From NCBI GenBank assembly GCA_002077045.2, contig KZ111159.1:124001-188000 (forward strand): a stretch of DNA of 64,000 nucleotides, given 5' to 3'. Positions 11,329 to 21,961 of the stretch are shown here, piece after piece. The position numbers and the translations under genes are program-made. Below the pieces are notes generated by a model. That model ran no database searches and had not been told where the DNA came from. It saw nothing but the letters and a program-made list of their open reading frames with translations. The stretch comes from Rachicladosporium sp. CCFEE 5018 (lineage: Eukaryota; Ascomycota; Dothideomycetes; Cladosporiales; Cladosporiaceae). The number at the start of each line of letters is the position of its first letter. Within the stretch, counting starts at the first letter, position 1.

Positions 11329-12876
11329 ATGCGCACCATCCCCTACGCCGAAGTCCAGCTCCACAAATCCGCCTCGTCCTGCTGGGTAATCCTCTACGAC
11401 CAAGTCTGGGACGTCACAGCCTTCCTGCCCTCGCATCCAGGCGGTACAAAGATAATCCTGCAATTAGCAGGCAGCGACGCAACATCCGAGTACGACGCCG
11501 TGCACCCCGAAGGAACGCTCGAGAGCTCCCTGCCGCCGGAAGCGCTGCTGGGGAAGATAGATTTGGCTACTATGCCGAAAGAGGAGGTAGTAGAGGTGGG
11601 GAGGGAGGTGGTGAAGCAGGCGAAAGCAGAAACGGGGCGCAAGGAGGGGCATCCGCAGGACGACGAATGGAAGCCCGACACGGTCGAACAGTGCTTGAAT
11701 TTGGATGACATCGAGCGTCTCGCAACGCGCAAGCTAAGCAAGAAAGCTTGGTCCTACTACTACTCCGCCGGCGACGACCTGCACACCAAATCCCACAACA
11801 ACACAGCCTATCGTCAAATTCTCCTCCGCCCTAGAATTTTCGTCGACTGCACGCTCTGCGATACCTCCATAACCCTCCTCGGAAAGCACAAATTACAAGT
11901 CCCATTCTTCGTCTCCCCCGCCGCCATGGCGCGTCTCGGACATCCAGATGGAGAGGCAGGAATTGCGCGCGCGGCGGCGAAGTACGGCGCGCTGCAGATC
12001 ATCAGCAATAACGCGAGTCAAACGCCGGAGCAGGTTGTCGCCAATGCGGCTGAGGGGCAGATCTTTGGCTGGCAACTTTACGTGCAGACCACGCGCTCGA
12101 AATCCGAAGCCATGTTGCGACGGATCCACGCCCTGCCAAACGTGAAATTCATATGCCTCACGCTCGATGCGCCAGTGCCGGGGAAACGGGAGCATGATGA
12201 GCGGAGCTCGAATGTCGCGGCCTCCCTCCCCTCCCCTAGTGCGCTGACGAGTACGCCGGATTCCGCTGAATCCCGCGCCGAAGTCGCCTCGGGGGGTGTC
12301 GGCAAGAGCTTGTTCGCAGGCACAGCGCCAGATTTAACCTGGCGCACCACACTGCCCTGGCTAGCGAAACACACGCACCTCCCAATCGTGCTAAAGGGAA
12401 TCCAAACACACGAAGACGCTCTTCTCGCCTCGCGCTGCACGCCCCAGGTGCAGGCTATAATCCTGTCCAACCACGGTGGAAGGGCGCTAGACACCGCGCC
12501 CCCCGCGATCCACACGTTGATGGAGATCCGACGCCACTGTCCTGAGGTGCTGAAGACGCCAGGCTTCGAAGTCTGGCTCGACGGCGGCATTAAGCGCGGG
12601 ACGGATATCGTGAAAGCCCTTGCGCTGGGGGCCAAAGCCGTTGGGATCGGGAGAGCGGCGTTGTTTGGGTTGGGGGCTGGAGGGCAGGGGGGCGTGGAGA
12701 GGGTGATGGAGATTCTGAGGGGGGAGGTGGAGACTGCTATGAGGCTTTTGGGGTGCGAGAAAGTCGCTGAGCTGAGTCAGCGAAACGTCAATACCAGGGC
12801 GCTGGAGCGGGATATATATCTTGGGGAGGATGGGGGAGGTGAGACGGAGGGGGATAGGATTAGGAGTAGGTTGTAG
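11329..12876 (+). CDS. cytochrome b2-like FMN-dependent 2-hydroxyacid dehydrogenase
   Basis: Flavocytochrome b2 enzymes oxidise L-lactate or related 2-hydroxyacids and pass electrons through a heme domain. This 515-aa, intronless protein has an N-terminal cytochrome b5 domain (residues 1-80; heme ligands probably H36 in SHPGG and the His of YDAVHPEG). An FMN-dependent alpha/beta-barrel follows, with the AWSYYYSAGDD entry motif, VSPAAMARLGHP, the TLDAPVPGKRE strand, LKGI (FMN lysine), SNHGGRALD (catalytic His about 382) and LDGGIKRGTD. The usual Gln after SNHGGR is Ala here. No mitochondrial presequence or intermembrane-space sorting segment precedes the b5 domain, so it is probably cytosolic, unlike yeast Cyb2. 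The first ATG (11329) opens on MRTIPYAEV, where b5 domains normally start. Substrate cannot be told from sequence alone. Confidence 0.9.
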   Translation: MRTIPYAEVQLHKSASSCWVILYDQVWDVTAFLPSHPGGTKIILQLAGSDATSEYDAVHPEGTLESSLPPEALLGKIDLATMPKEEVVEVGREVVKQAKAETGRKEGHPQDDEWKPDTVEQCLNLDDIERLATRKLSKKAWSYYYSAGDDLHTKSHNNTAYRQILLRPRIFVDCTLCDTSITLLGKHKLQVPFFVSPAAMARLGHPDGEAGIARAAAKYGALQIISNNASQTPEQVVANAAEGQIFGWQLYVQTTRSKSEAMLRRIHALPNVKFICLTLDAPVPGKREHDERSSNVAASLPSPSALTSTPDSAESRAEVASGGVGKSLFAGTAPDLTWRTTLPWLAKHTHLPIVLKGIQTHEDALLASRCTPQVQAIILSNHGGRALDTAPPAIHTLMEIRRHCPEVLKTPGFEVWLDGGIKRGTDIVKALALGAKAVGIGRAALFGLGAGGQGGVERVMEILRGEVETAMRLLGCEKVAELSQRNVNTRALERDIYLGEDGGGETEGDRIRSRL

Positions 12877-12988
12877 GATAATGTTCGTACAATCCGCTGC
12901 TGCGCGCTACACGCCACAGACCACATCACCCTACTGACCTCGCATCGCCTCTCTCCCCCCTCCCTCCCCACAATCAGAGCACCCTATA

Positions 12989-15419
12989 CTAGAAAGCGCT
13001 CGCCCCCATCCCCTCCCTCTCCCCCTCCATCAACCCCTCCTCCGCCAACCCACTCCTCAACTCCGCGCCCCTAGCCTCCCTACCCAACCTCTCCCAATCC
13101 CTCAACCCCCTCCGCTTCCTCTCCTCCTTAGCCTCAATAGCCCGTCTCAATCTCTCAGTCTCCTCGGCTAGCTTATCCAGCCTAGTCCGGTCGATGAGGG
13201 CCGGGGCTTTCAGACCGCCGGGGATTGGCTGGGGGAGGGACGAGAGCGAGGGGTGGATTGAAGGCGTTGCTGGAGGGGGGTCGGGACGTCGGAAGGAGGT
13301 GCTGGGCCGGGAGGGGGTTGTGGCTGAGGTGAGGGTTGAGGAGCGGGGGCCAGTGGGTGTTGCGGTCGAGGTGGACGTAGAGAGGTCTGGGAGCGGTTGG
13401 CTGGAGGTGTTGCTGAAGCGTTGGGTGCGGGGGTAGGTTGTCGCGCTGGAAGTGTTGTTGGGTTGGCGGTAGGGTGTGGGCGGTTGGGAGGACTGCTGCT
13501 GCTGAGGTGGCTGTGTCGAGAAAGAGCTTCGTGGTCCGGCGGGGGGAGCTTGCTGTTGTTGCGGAGAAGCGTAGTCGGATTCGCGCTCGAAGTTCTGCCC
13601 CCGTCCGTAGCCATCGCCTTGGCCACGTCCAAAGCCTTCACTCTGCCCTCGTCCAAATCCCTCATGCTGCCCACGTCCAAATCCCTCACTCTGCCCTCGT
13701 CCAAATCCCTCGCTCTGCCCACGCCCAAACCCACCTTCCCCTCTCCCAAATCCACCTCCTCTTCCTCTGAACCCACCCGGCCCAGCACCACCCCTCCCCC
13801 TTGGTGCAAACTCCCCACCAAATCCACCTCTTCCACCAAACTCCCCACCTCCACCTCCATATCCTCCCCTCACACCAAACTCCCCACCAAAGCCTCCCCG
13901 TCCCCTCGGCGCCCCATATCCACCTCTATCGCCAAACCCGCCCTTCGGCGCATCGCCCCTCGGCCCAGAAGGCGGCGCAGCAGGCGCCCTAGCATGCGCC
14001 GAAACGGATATCGGGGCCGATGCCGGGCCACTAGGCGGAGCCATCGAAGTTGGCGGCGCTGCGCGATGACCTCCAGGACCGGTAGGCGGAGCACGGACAG
14101 GAAGATCGTCGTTGCGGTACGGTTCGCGGGGCGGTGGGACGCGAGGTTCCGGGTCGCGGTAGGTGGTACGGTCATCTGCGTAAGTGCCTGGTCCTCTCGA
14201 TGAGGGAGGTGGCGGAGAAGCTTCGCGGCGAGGGCGAGCTGGTTCAGGGGAGCGAAGACCGCGGTTATAGGGTTCACGGGCATCGTAGGGGTCGCGTTGC
14301 GCAGGTCTCGCAGCAGCGCGATCATCAGCGGCTGGCTGTAAACCGAGTCTACTCGGGTGAACAGGCGGCGATGAGCGACGAGACGTAGCTACGGAGTCGC
14401 GGCCACGGTCATCGTAGTCATCATACGCTTGTCTTGCAGCAGCTCTTGTGGGTGGCGAAGGGGAGCGCGCAGCAGGTCGACGCCAGTCATTAGCTCGCGG
14501 GTCTATGCTCTCGTTACGACGCACAGGCGAGCGGGAGTCGGCGCGGCGGTAGCCTCGAGTCACGCCTCTGACGGGTGGTGTGCGTTCGCGAGGATACTCC
14601 GCGCGGCGAGAGGGACTCTCTGCGCGTGAGGGCGGGTAGTCGTCGTAGCGATCGCGAGGCTGTGGGCTCGCGAGTCGCTCGCGCTTGGCTGGTGGGGGTG
14701 GGGTCCTACGTCCGCGGCTATTGATCGGCGAAGGCTCTCTCGCTCGCTTTAGCGGCAGAGGCGATCTCTCGCGCTCACGGTAGCGTGGTGGTGAGCGGGC
14801 AGGGTATGCGCGATCGTCTCTGAAGTCGCGCTCATCGCGTGCAGCAGGTCTCTCATCGCGGAAGTCTCTACCTCGACGATAATCCCTCTCCGCCTCCCTC
14901 TCCGGCTCTCGTCTAAACAGATCATCTCTCGGCAGCTCTTCACGCCTCACTTCCTCCCTCCGCGCCGGCACTCTATAGCTATCTCCATCTCTTACTTCCG
15001 CCGGTCTCACCCCGAGATCCCTGCCATCTCTGAACCTATCAATGCGATCGGGGGAGCGTCGTCGATACGAGTCAATCGCTCCTCTAGGCGGTGGACTGCG
15101 GCTTCGTGCTCTTCCAGGCGGTACATACGCTCGTCGCGGAGGTGATCTCGCAGTCCTATACGAGTCGATGCGCGGTGAGCGAGCGCCGCCGGGTCGGTAC
15201 GATTGGCCGCGACTGCTGCCGTAGCGGTCTTCAGGGGGGATGTCGAGGGGTCTGTCGGGTCTGATACGTTAGTCACGTTCCTGAGCATGCACCTAAGCGC
15301 GGCCCTTGGTGATCTCGTGTTACAATGCTGCCGAGTCGAGTTTTGTATGACTTCCGCTGCCATACTGGCTTCATCAAGCACATGTTGACTTACCTCCGGT
15401 CGTCTCTGGCGCGATCCAT
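12989..15419 (-). CDS. Arg/Ser- and RGG-rich protein (765 aa), probable RNA-associated
   Basis: Two exons, 15419-15394 and 15260-12989 (minus), join in phase 2 (donor GTAAGT, branch ACTAAC, acceptor ATCAG) to give 765 residues starting MDRARDDRRPD. The first half is dense in RDD/RER/SPPR dipeptides like an SR protein. Residues around 440-560 are an RGG region that includes an eight-residue tandem repeat (EGFGRGQS). A Ser/Thr/Pro/Gln-rich linker follows, then a C-terminal charged coiled-coil segment (RTRLDKLAEETERLRRAIEA). No RRM, KH or zinc finger is visible. Composition suggests a nuclear RNA-binding or condensate protein, but the family is not one I can name. The longest uninterrupted frame begins at a GTG, which is why the small upstream exon is needed. 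Antisense frames across this GC-rich gene are shadows. Confidence 0.75.
13598..13745 (-). repeat. 24-nt tandem repeat coding for EGFGRGQS units
   Basis: About six in-frame copies of a 24-nt unit encode E/D-G-F/Y-G-R-G-Q-S/H/G/N inside the RGG region of the Arg/Ser-rich protein. Copies differ by a few third-position changes. Such coding minisatellites usually vary in copy number between strains. Confidence 0.8.
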
Positions 15420-15995
15420 GGCAATGCTGTGTCCAAGGGCTAGACTCAATGCCGAGGACCTATGCTACGATACGTGCTCGATTAGAGCGATGTCGTACAA
15501 AGGCTAGAGTATGCGTGGTGATTGTCATTCGATGCTGTCCATTCGATCGTTCATCTCGAACTTTGAAGCTCGCGCGTTTGCCGAGTCTTGGCAATTGGAG
15601 TGCAAGATCACGTGCCTTCTTTCGAACATGTATGGCGAGCTCTCGACGGGTGAGCTCAGGTCGGACTCAGGCCCTTGAGGTCGAATGGACGATCGAGGAG
15701 GCGATGGAGTCGTAATCGGGCCACAGTCGTCGGCATAGGTGAGGAAGTCAAACGAGAGCACATCCTTTCATTCTCGCCTACACCAGCGCTCTCCTCGTAC
15801 CAGTGCCATGTACCCTGACCTGCTCAGTGCCTTTTCACGCCTCCCGAGATAGTAGTCTGCTGTGTGCACACAATGCTCTTCCTGCATCTCTCACACATAC
15901 TGTACAGCCCCGCCACCTCTTGACCATGCATAGACATCCGAACTCCTCGCTAAGCAACGAATACATCCAATGCACACCTCTTTCCCTCCTCGTCA
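15420..15995. other. intergenic region between two minus-strand genes
   Basis: This 576-bp stretch holds the promoter of the Arg/Ser-rich gene and the 3' UTR of the SF3B2 gene. Small open frames on both strands have no recognisable content. Confidence 0.5.
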
Positions 15996-17831
15996 CTACC
16001 TCTTCTCCCTCCTCTCCCTATCCTTCCTCAGCCTCTTCGCCCCCTCCTCCGCAACCATCTGTGACACATCCTCCCTCTCCACCCCGCCACTCCCACCCTG
16101 CCACCCACCACCCCCCTCCCGCTCCCTCTGTGCCTCATACCGCCGCTTCAACTCCTCCTTTCCACCCACCTCAAGCGCCTCAGGATCAAGACTAACCTCC
16201 ACATCCCCCCTCCTCTTCTTCCCGCCCCTCTCTTCACTGCCTAGTAATGGGACGTCTGGAGCCGGGCGCTTAGTGCCAGAGAGATCGTAAGCGCGCTCGC
16301 CGCCGAAGAAACCTTCGGCGCGGATGGATTTCTCGCCTATGACTTGGCCGGCGGAGCGGGGATGAGAGGACTCTTCGGTGTCGGTGCCGCGGCGTTGTTT
16401 GCGCAGGTTGAATTCGCCGGCTATACTCTGCGTGCCTAGATCCGTGGGAACGGAGCTGTAGATTCCACCTGGCGTTTCAGTCCCAGCGAAAGGCGTTGCG
16501 ACTCCGGCTCCACGCGCAGCTGAAGGGTCGTCTTTATCCTCTTCCTCCTCGTCATCTGACTCTTCCTCCTCTTCTTCCTCCTCTTCATCGTCCTGCGGCG
16601 GCTGCAGCTCGCCCCAGACTGTCTTGTCGACTGGCGGCTCGGCTTTCGTCTGCGCGGCAGCGGCTTCGGTCGCTGCGTCACCGTAGCCGTGCACGTCGCC
16701 ACCCCAGAGCGGCGCGCCTTTGTCGTCTACGGGCGCTTTGCCGTAGCCACCTGGGTGGAACCCCCAAGATGCTCCAGGTGGAGGCGGCGCGTTGAGTCCA
16801 GGGATCTTCATCGCAGGGTACGAAGGCGGTGGTCCGAAACGCTGCTGATTGATGAGCCACGGCGGCGGCGCACCAGGCGGCATATTCAACGCCTCCTTCA
16901 ACTCCTCGCTCAGCTCTCCAGGCCTCAAATGCCGCAAGTTCGTCTCATACTCTTTCCCCTCATAGTACACCTCGCCATACCGCGTGAGATGCGGCTTTGT
17001 CTGGCGCCGGAAGAAAGCCTCGTACAACTTCTGATAATCAATATCCAGCTTGCCCATCTTCGGCTGCACGCGCTCTCGCTGTTTTTGCTTCAAGCTCGCC
17101 TCTGCCTGTTTCTCCAGCACCGCATCACGCATATCCGATATCCCCGTCTCCGCGATAAACTTCGGCAGCGCGAATCCAGCTTTCTCTACTCCGCGCTTCG
17201 AGCTCAGATACTCCCTCTTCAGCGACCAATGGCCTGGCACAGGCACCACGTTCCTCGAGCTCTTGATATTCACCAGTAGCTTCGGATCGCTGGCTGAGGT
17301 ATCCGTCCACTCCACGATCTCGGGCTTTTGCACGATGGCTTTCAACTCAGCAATACTGAGTTTGTTGGCCTGTTTGCGCGCCTTTTTCGACAGCTTGGCC
17401 ACTGTCTCCTCTTCTTCGTCCTCACCCTGGATGTTCTCGTCGTCATCGCCAAAGACTTTGGGCTGCTCTATCTCTTTCACGGCGGGCGCCTCTTCCTCAT
17501 CTCGCTGTTGAAACTTCGTGAAGACACTGGCGAATTGCTCGTATAGCGGATCGTCGGGTGAGAGCTCGGGGTCAGCGATGACCACGTCATCTTGAGCGAA
17601 TGTATCGGTTGCTGTCGTTGTGGGCTTCACGGCTCCATTCGGCTGTGCGTCTTCAAGTGGTGGGCTGGCATCTGTAGGGGATGTTTCGGGTGCCTTGGTT
17701 GCAATCAGTGGCTGAGATTCGCTGTGCGATAGGATGTGTCTTACCTCATGCTTCTGCTGCTTTTTCCGCGCTCGTCGCTGTTCATTCTTGGTTGGCTTGC
17801 GCGCCTTGTTATCGGCGACAACGCCGGGCAT
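15996..17831 (-). CDS. CUS1: splicing factor 3B subunit 2 (SF3B2 / SAP145 / Cus1)
   Basis: SF3B2 is a core U2 snRNP protein that contacts pre-mRNA near the branch site and pairs with SF3B4. The intronless 611-aa frame starts MPGVVADNKARKPTKNEQRR. It has an acidic N-terminal part, then the DUF382 block from about residue 172 (VEWTDTSASDPKLLVNIKSS, VPVPGHWSLKREYLSSKRG), the YEAFFRRQTKPHLTRYGEVYYEGKE stretch in pieces, and the PSP proline-rich domain at about 300-350 (LRPGELSEELKEAL, PPPWLINQQRFGPPPSYP, MKIPGLNAP). A long Glu/Asp run lies near residues 415-430, and a basic Glu/Arg-rich tail ends the protein. Length matches fungal orthologues. Conservation of these blocks makes the call firm. Confidence 0.95.
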   Translation of the reverse strand: MPGVVADNKARKPTKNEQRRARKKQQKHEVRHILSHSESQPLIATKAPETSPTDASPPLEDAQPNGAVKPTTTATDTFAQDDVVIADPELSPDDPLYEQFASVFTKFQQRDEEEAPAVKEIEQPKVFGDDDENIQGEDEEEETVAKLSKKARKQANKLSIAELKAIVQKPEIVEWTDTSASDPKLLVNIKSSRNVVPVPGHWSLKREYLSSKRGVEKAGFALPKFIAETGISDMRDAVLEKQAEASLKQKQRERVQPKMGKLDIDYQKLYEAFFRRQTKPHLTRYGEVYYEGKEYETNLRHLRPGELSEELKEALNMPPGAPPPWLINQQRFGPPPSYPAMKIPGLNAPPPPGASWGFHPGGYGKAPVDDKGAPLWGGDVHGYGDAATEAAAAQTKAEPPVDKTVWGELQPPQDDEEEEEEEEESDDEEEEDKDDPSAARGAGVATPFAGTETPGGIYSSVPTDLGTQSIAGEFNLRKQRRGTDTEESSHPRSAGQVIGEKSIRAEGFFGGERAYDLSGTKRPAPDVPLLGSEERGGKKRRGDVEVSLDPEALEVGGKEELKRRYEAQREREGGGGWQGGSGGVEREDVSQMVAEEGAKRLRKDRERREKR

Positions 17832-18213
17832 GTTGCCTCAGCTATGAAGTGCAGTCAAGTTCCCCAGCTATCGAGCAGAGGAGAGTGCTCGAGAAAAGCA
17901 CAGAGTTGTTGCAGTGTATGGAGCGCATGAAAGTAGGGATATAATGTCAAAGCATATGTAAGTGGGAGCAAAGAGGTTGTTCGCATAAGGCTGCAATAGT
18001 AGATGCCTGAGGGTGTCAAGCTTGGCGCATGAGCTGCTAGTATTAATGATGGGACAGCAAAGGTCTTTTAGTATGTCCTGTGGGCTTGAGAATGACTGTG
18101 ACATTGACGCTACGACAGAAGTGGCTATTCTCAAGGTCCACGCTGGGCCATCAAAGGACCCACTCAGCTTCTCGCCATCCCACTCACACAGCCCACTCCG
18201 CCATCCAGCCCCA
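17832..18213. other. intergenic region
   Basis: This 382-bp stretch holds the SF3B2 promoter and the 3' end of the arylsulfotransferase-like gene, both on the minus strand. I see no other feature. Confidence 0.5.
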
Positions 18214-19914
18214 TCAGGTCGGCTTAGGCGTCGCCGCCGCAGTCGTCGCCGGGGGAGTCGACAACGTCGAAGACGATGTAGGAGCTGTCCAAGCTGGGCC
18301 AATCGGACATCCCGTCGAATCACACGCCCCACCCAGCGCCGGACTGGGCACATACGTATCCGAATTCGCACTACTCCTCAGTGGAACGCCAGACTGATCC
18401 AGGGCATCAACGCGCCACCATCGAGAGTATCTCGGCGCCGTCCACATAGTCTCAAACCCATTCTTCTTGGTGGTGCCGACCTTGGTGTAATTCCCGAATT
18501 TGTCATCCGCGGCGTAAAAGGTCCATTGTGCGACGGTCGTCGCGCCGTTCCAGGATACGTAAATTGTATTGGCGGATCCGACTTCCTGAGCGTACACGTA
18601 GACTGCTGGAACGGTGTTGGCTGGCGTGGAGGTCCAATCGTACGAGAAAGTGCGATAGCACATCGTCTTACCGACGGAGTCAGCACCGGTGGTCCACGTT
18701 GCCGCGTAGTTGACTTCGAAGTAGCCCTTGGAATTGATAAACTGCTCGCCGAAGGCCTGGCTACTGCCGTACCCGAAGAAGTAGTTACCGTTTGGGAGTG
18801 CCTGGAAGTTACCTTGTGAGACGGATTGCCCGACGTTACTTGCTGTGGGTAGGGATCGTAGACGCAAGACAGCTTTGCCAGTCTTGTGATTGAGGTCGAT
18901 GATCATGCCGGTGGAAATGAGGTCTGTCTGGTTTACACCATTGTTGGCGTTGTCGAATAGAGATATAGTCGTGGTGTCGGTATCCTCGCGGACCCAACGC
19001 GCGTCGTGCTGCGAGGAAAAGTTGAAGCCCTGGCAGGCAAAGTCGCTTGGAGAAGTCGGCATAGTGCCGGGACATACCAGACGCCAGACAATCTCATGAG
19101 AAGTGGAGTTGATGGCGTATACTGCATTTGTGTGCCGGGCCGAGATGAGGTACATATTGCTCTTGATCGACTTATCGATACTGTTGATGTGGAAGTAGTC
19201 GAACGGGGAGTGTCCCGAGTAGCCATCTCCGACTTGGCCGAAGGAGCGCGGGTAGACTCTTGTGTGGTTCACAGAGACATGGTCAGAGGCATACCATTCA
19301 AACAATACTTGTCCGGATTTGATATCGATCTCCTGGAACATGCTGTCCATCAAGAAGCCTTGCTGCATTGTCACGCCGTACGGCATGCCAGTCATATCGT
19401 AGGCTATACTTCTGTACGAAGACAAGACCGCAGCATTGCCACCAGCCAGGACCTGAAATTCGTGTTGATCGGCATAATTGCCTGGGCCGCCGGTCTGCAC
19501 GGAGGTTACGATGCGGTAGTTCGCATCGAGGATCATTGCTGTGCCGATCGCGTAACCCTGGTGACCAAGTCCCCCGGTGATACAGAGGTGTGGACTGCCA
19601 TTGTACATGCATACATGAAAGTTGTACGCATCGGCTCCGCCCACGACTCCGGCGCCGTCCCAGACCAGGTTGCCAGCTTTGTCGTATATGTATGGGCCAT
19701 TGCCATCGGTCCCAGTGGGCGCGATGAACACATAACCAGAACTTGGGTTCTTGTTGATCGTAACGTTGATGGTTGGAGCGAATGAGAGAGGGCGCTACAT
19801 TTGTCAGCTGTCATATGATGCTGAATGTATGCGTGGGTAGCTTACGGTCAAGAATGGTGTGGAAGGAAGTACGAGGAGCGCTGCAAGGGCAGCATACCAG
19901 AGTAGCGAGCGCAT
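18214..19914 (-). CDS. secreted arylsulfotransferase-family protein (ASST)
   Basis: Exons 19914-19846 and 19794-18214 (minus) join in phase 0 (donor GTAAGC, branch GCTGAC, acceptor TGTAG), giving 549 residues. Exon 1 is almost exactly a signal peptide (MRSLLWYAALAALLVLP...). Exon 2 opens with a beta-strand repeat (INVTINKNPSSGYVFIAP) and continues as a beta-propeller-like domain with the features of fungal arylsulfotransferases: GPYIYDKAGNLVWDG, HEFQVLAGGNAAVL, EWYASDHV, FDYFHINSIDK, SARHTNAVYAI and QHDARWV. Conserved histidines lie in HEF, FHIN and ARHTN. Potential N-glycosylation sites (NVT, NHT, NST, NFS, NQT) fit secretion. In bacteria these enzymes transfer sulfate between phenols; the substrate of the fungal members is not known, so catalytic activity is inference. 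Confidence 0.85.
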
Positions 19915-21168
19915 AGCGAGGAACACTGCTGTCAACGTAATGGCGGAGCACCTATCAGTCGCTGAGAGTAGGGATAAGTGGCAGGTGTAGAAGAGAGTAC
20001 TGGTACTCGCCGTTGTCCTGTCAGCACCTCCATACCTGCTTGCTACATTGCCACGCGTTGCCAGTAGCGCTGCCATGAGATCGTGAGACCAGATCTCGTG
20101 CAGTCAAGCGGACTCAACATCGTGGTGCGCGTCGTGAACACTCCGAGGTCTTTGCCACGCGCTATAGCACGCTGCTCTTCAAATACTCTTCTCCCCTCCG
20201 TGACCCTATGCCAATGATGGGAGTATGTCGACGACAGAAGCAGTTTGTCATTTGCCCCAAGCATGAAGGCTCCGTCAAGGTACTGTGCAGGTAACAAGAT
20301 CATCATAAGGTAGCAATCTCAAGATTGACATCTTTCTCGATGATGTGGTGAGAGCCGACTGGCGGTGTCGATGACAGCAATATGCAACACTCGAGGCTAG
20401 GGATTGCGAAGGTCTGGAAAACTGGACCTGACCCCACGGCCGATGCAATGATGATGAGCCATACTCCCGGATACTCATCGCGGCACAGCAATTATGAGGG
20501 CGCCTCGTTTCAAGTCCGGGCGTGCAGCGCTTCGTGGTAGGCATGCCACGCCGGCGGCTGGCTCGTGCCAAAGGTGTGTTTGTCACACGGATCAGAGCTG
20601 CCAACACAGTCGCGCAGCACCAGGTGTGGAGTCTGTGCTGTTTCCAAGCTATAATGTATACATGTAGAGATTGGTAGACGATGGCAGGCGCGCCCAAGAT
20701 GAGGTTGCTCATTGTCAGAGGCCCGTGCGCCCTGCATGATCATGTAGAAGTATGGAAAGGGAAAAAATTGGGTTGACTCGATAATATGTGTGCACAGCTG
20801 CTGCGATAGCAACTTGATGCAGACTTCATACAGCAAGCTACCGCTCACAATGAGTACTACAGTGCCGCAATGACGTCCCGCCCGTTGTCCTACACAGCAA
20901 CAACAAGCAGCGAACGCCACCACATAGAATCACACTCTTCTGCTCAGCAGACCCGATAGAACGACCTTGACCGACTAACGCATAAACCCATCCTTTGATC
21001 TCTCTCACTCCTCCTCAGGAAGCCCTCCTTCCCTGCAAACACACTCTGTTGACCCGATGTCGCCGTGCGGGTCAAGGTCGTCGTATCCAGTTCCGTCATG
21101 CTCTCGTTTGTTGCAAAAGGTGATGAGGGTTTTGATGCATGGTCGTGAGGTCGTGATTGCTTGTGCGC
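19915..21168. other. intergenic region, no gene seen
   Basis: About 1.25 kb upstream of the arylsulfotransferase and downstream of GIS2 (both minus strand). Open frames up to about 145 codons occur but read like noise (Cys/His/Arg-rich, no splice partners, no conserved motif). I see no tRNA or repeat. Confidence 0.5.
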
Positions 21169-21961
21169 TCAGTTGGGGCACGAAGCCTGCACGTGGCCGG
21201 GCTGCTTGCAGCGGTAGCAGACGCGCTCGTTGGTGCTCTCGGAGGGGCAGTCACGGGACAAGTGACCAGTCTCGCCACCTGGAATGTGTTGTTAGTGTTG
21301 ATCGTCATCGAATAGAATTAATGACAGGAACTCACAGTTGTAGCACTTCTGACCCTGAGTGCAGTCACGGCTCATGTGGCCGAACCCACCACAGGAGTAG
21401 CAAGTCTGGCCACCCTGCTGCTGGCCGCCGTAGCCACCACGACCACCACCGTAGCCGCCCTGCTGACCACCATATCCGCCACGTCCACCACCGTAGCCGC
21501 CCTGCTGCTGGCCGCCGAAGCCACCACCCTGCTGGGGGCAGCTACGAGCGATGTGGCCAACCTGACCGCACTTGTAGCACTCTTGTCCGCCACCACCGGC
21601 ACCGCCGCCGAAGCCGCCACGCCCGCCACCAGCACCGCCGGAGGGAGCAGTTGGGCACTCGCGAGAGATGTGGCCGGTGTCGCCGCAATTGTAGCAAGCC
21701 TTGTCCTTAGCAGGCTCGGTGCACTCGCGGGACAGATGGCCCTGATTGCCGCAGTTGTAGCATGTTGGGGTACCCTTGCTGGGGCACTCTCTCGCCTGAT
21801 GAGATGGGTCGCCGCCTGTGGATTTCATGTCAGCGTTCATTCATATGATATGTTTTGACTGTTCTGCGCAGCGCCAAATTGCGCAAACCTGTGCTGAGGG
21901 AAGGCTTACAGTTGTAGCACGCACGCCCGCCAGCACCGCCGCTCTGAGCACCGTAATCCAT
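21169..21961 (-). CDS. GIS2: CCHC zinc-knuckle protein, GIS2/CNBP family
   Basis: GIS2/CNBP proteins bind single-stranded nucleic acid and associate with mRNAs and translating ribosomes. Three exons, 21961-21910, 21815-21336 and 21278-21169 (minus), join in phase 1 at both junctions and give 213 residues. Donors are GTAAGC and GTGAGT; branch points GCTGAC and ACTAAC; acceptors CACAG and TCCAG. There are seven CX2CX4HX4C knuckles: [84 protein letters not shown] and [14 protein letters not shown]. Knuckles 4 and 5 flank a Gly/Tyr/Gln RGG-like insert. Both introns split the second Cys codon of a knuckle. The protein ends CPN, and seven knuckles match yeast Gis2. The assignment is firm. Confidence 0.95.

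Noticed and set aside
13598..13745. possible CRISPR-like array
   Set aside because: The 24-nt repeats have no spacers, are in frame and encode a peptide repeat in a eukaryotic gene.
13397..14203. 268-codon plus frame and its neighbours
   Set aside because: Antisense shadow of the Arg/Ser/Gly-rich protein; composition is Ser/Pro/Thr runs created by the repeated codons.
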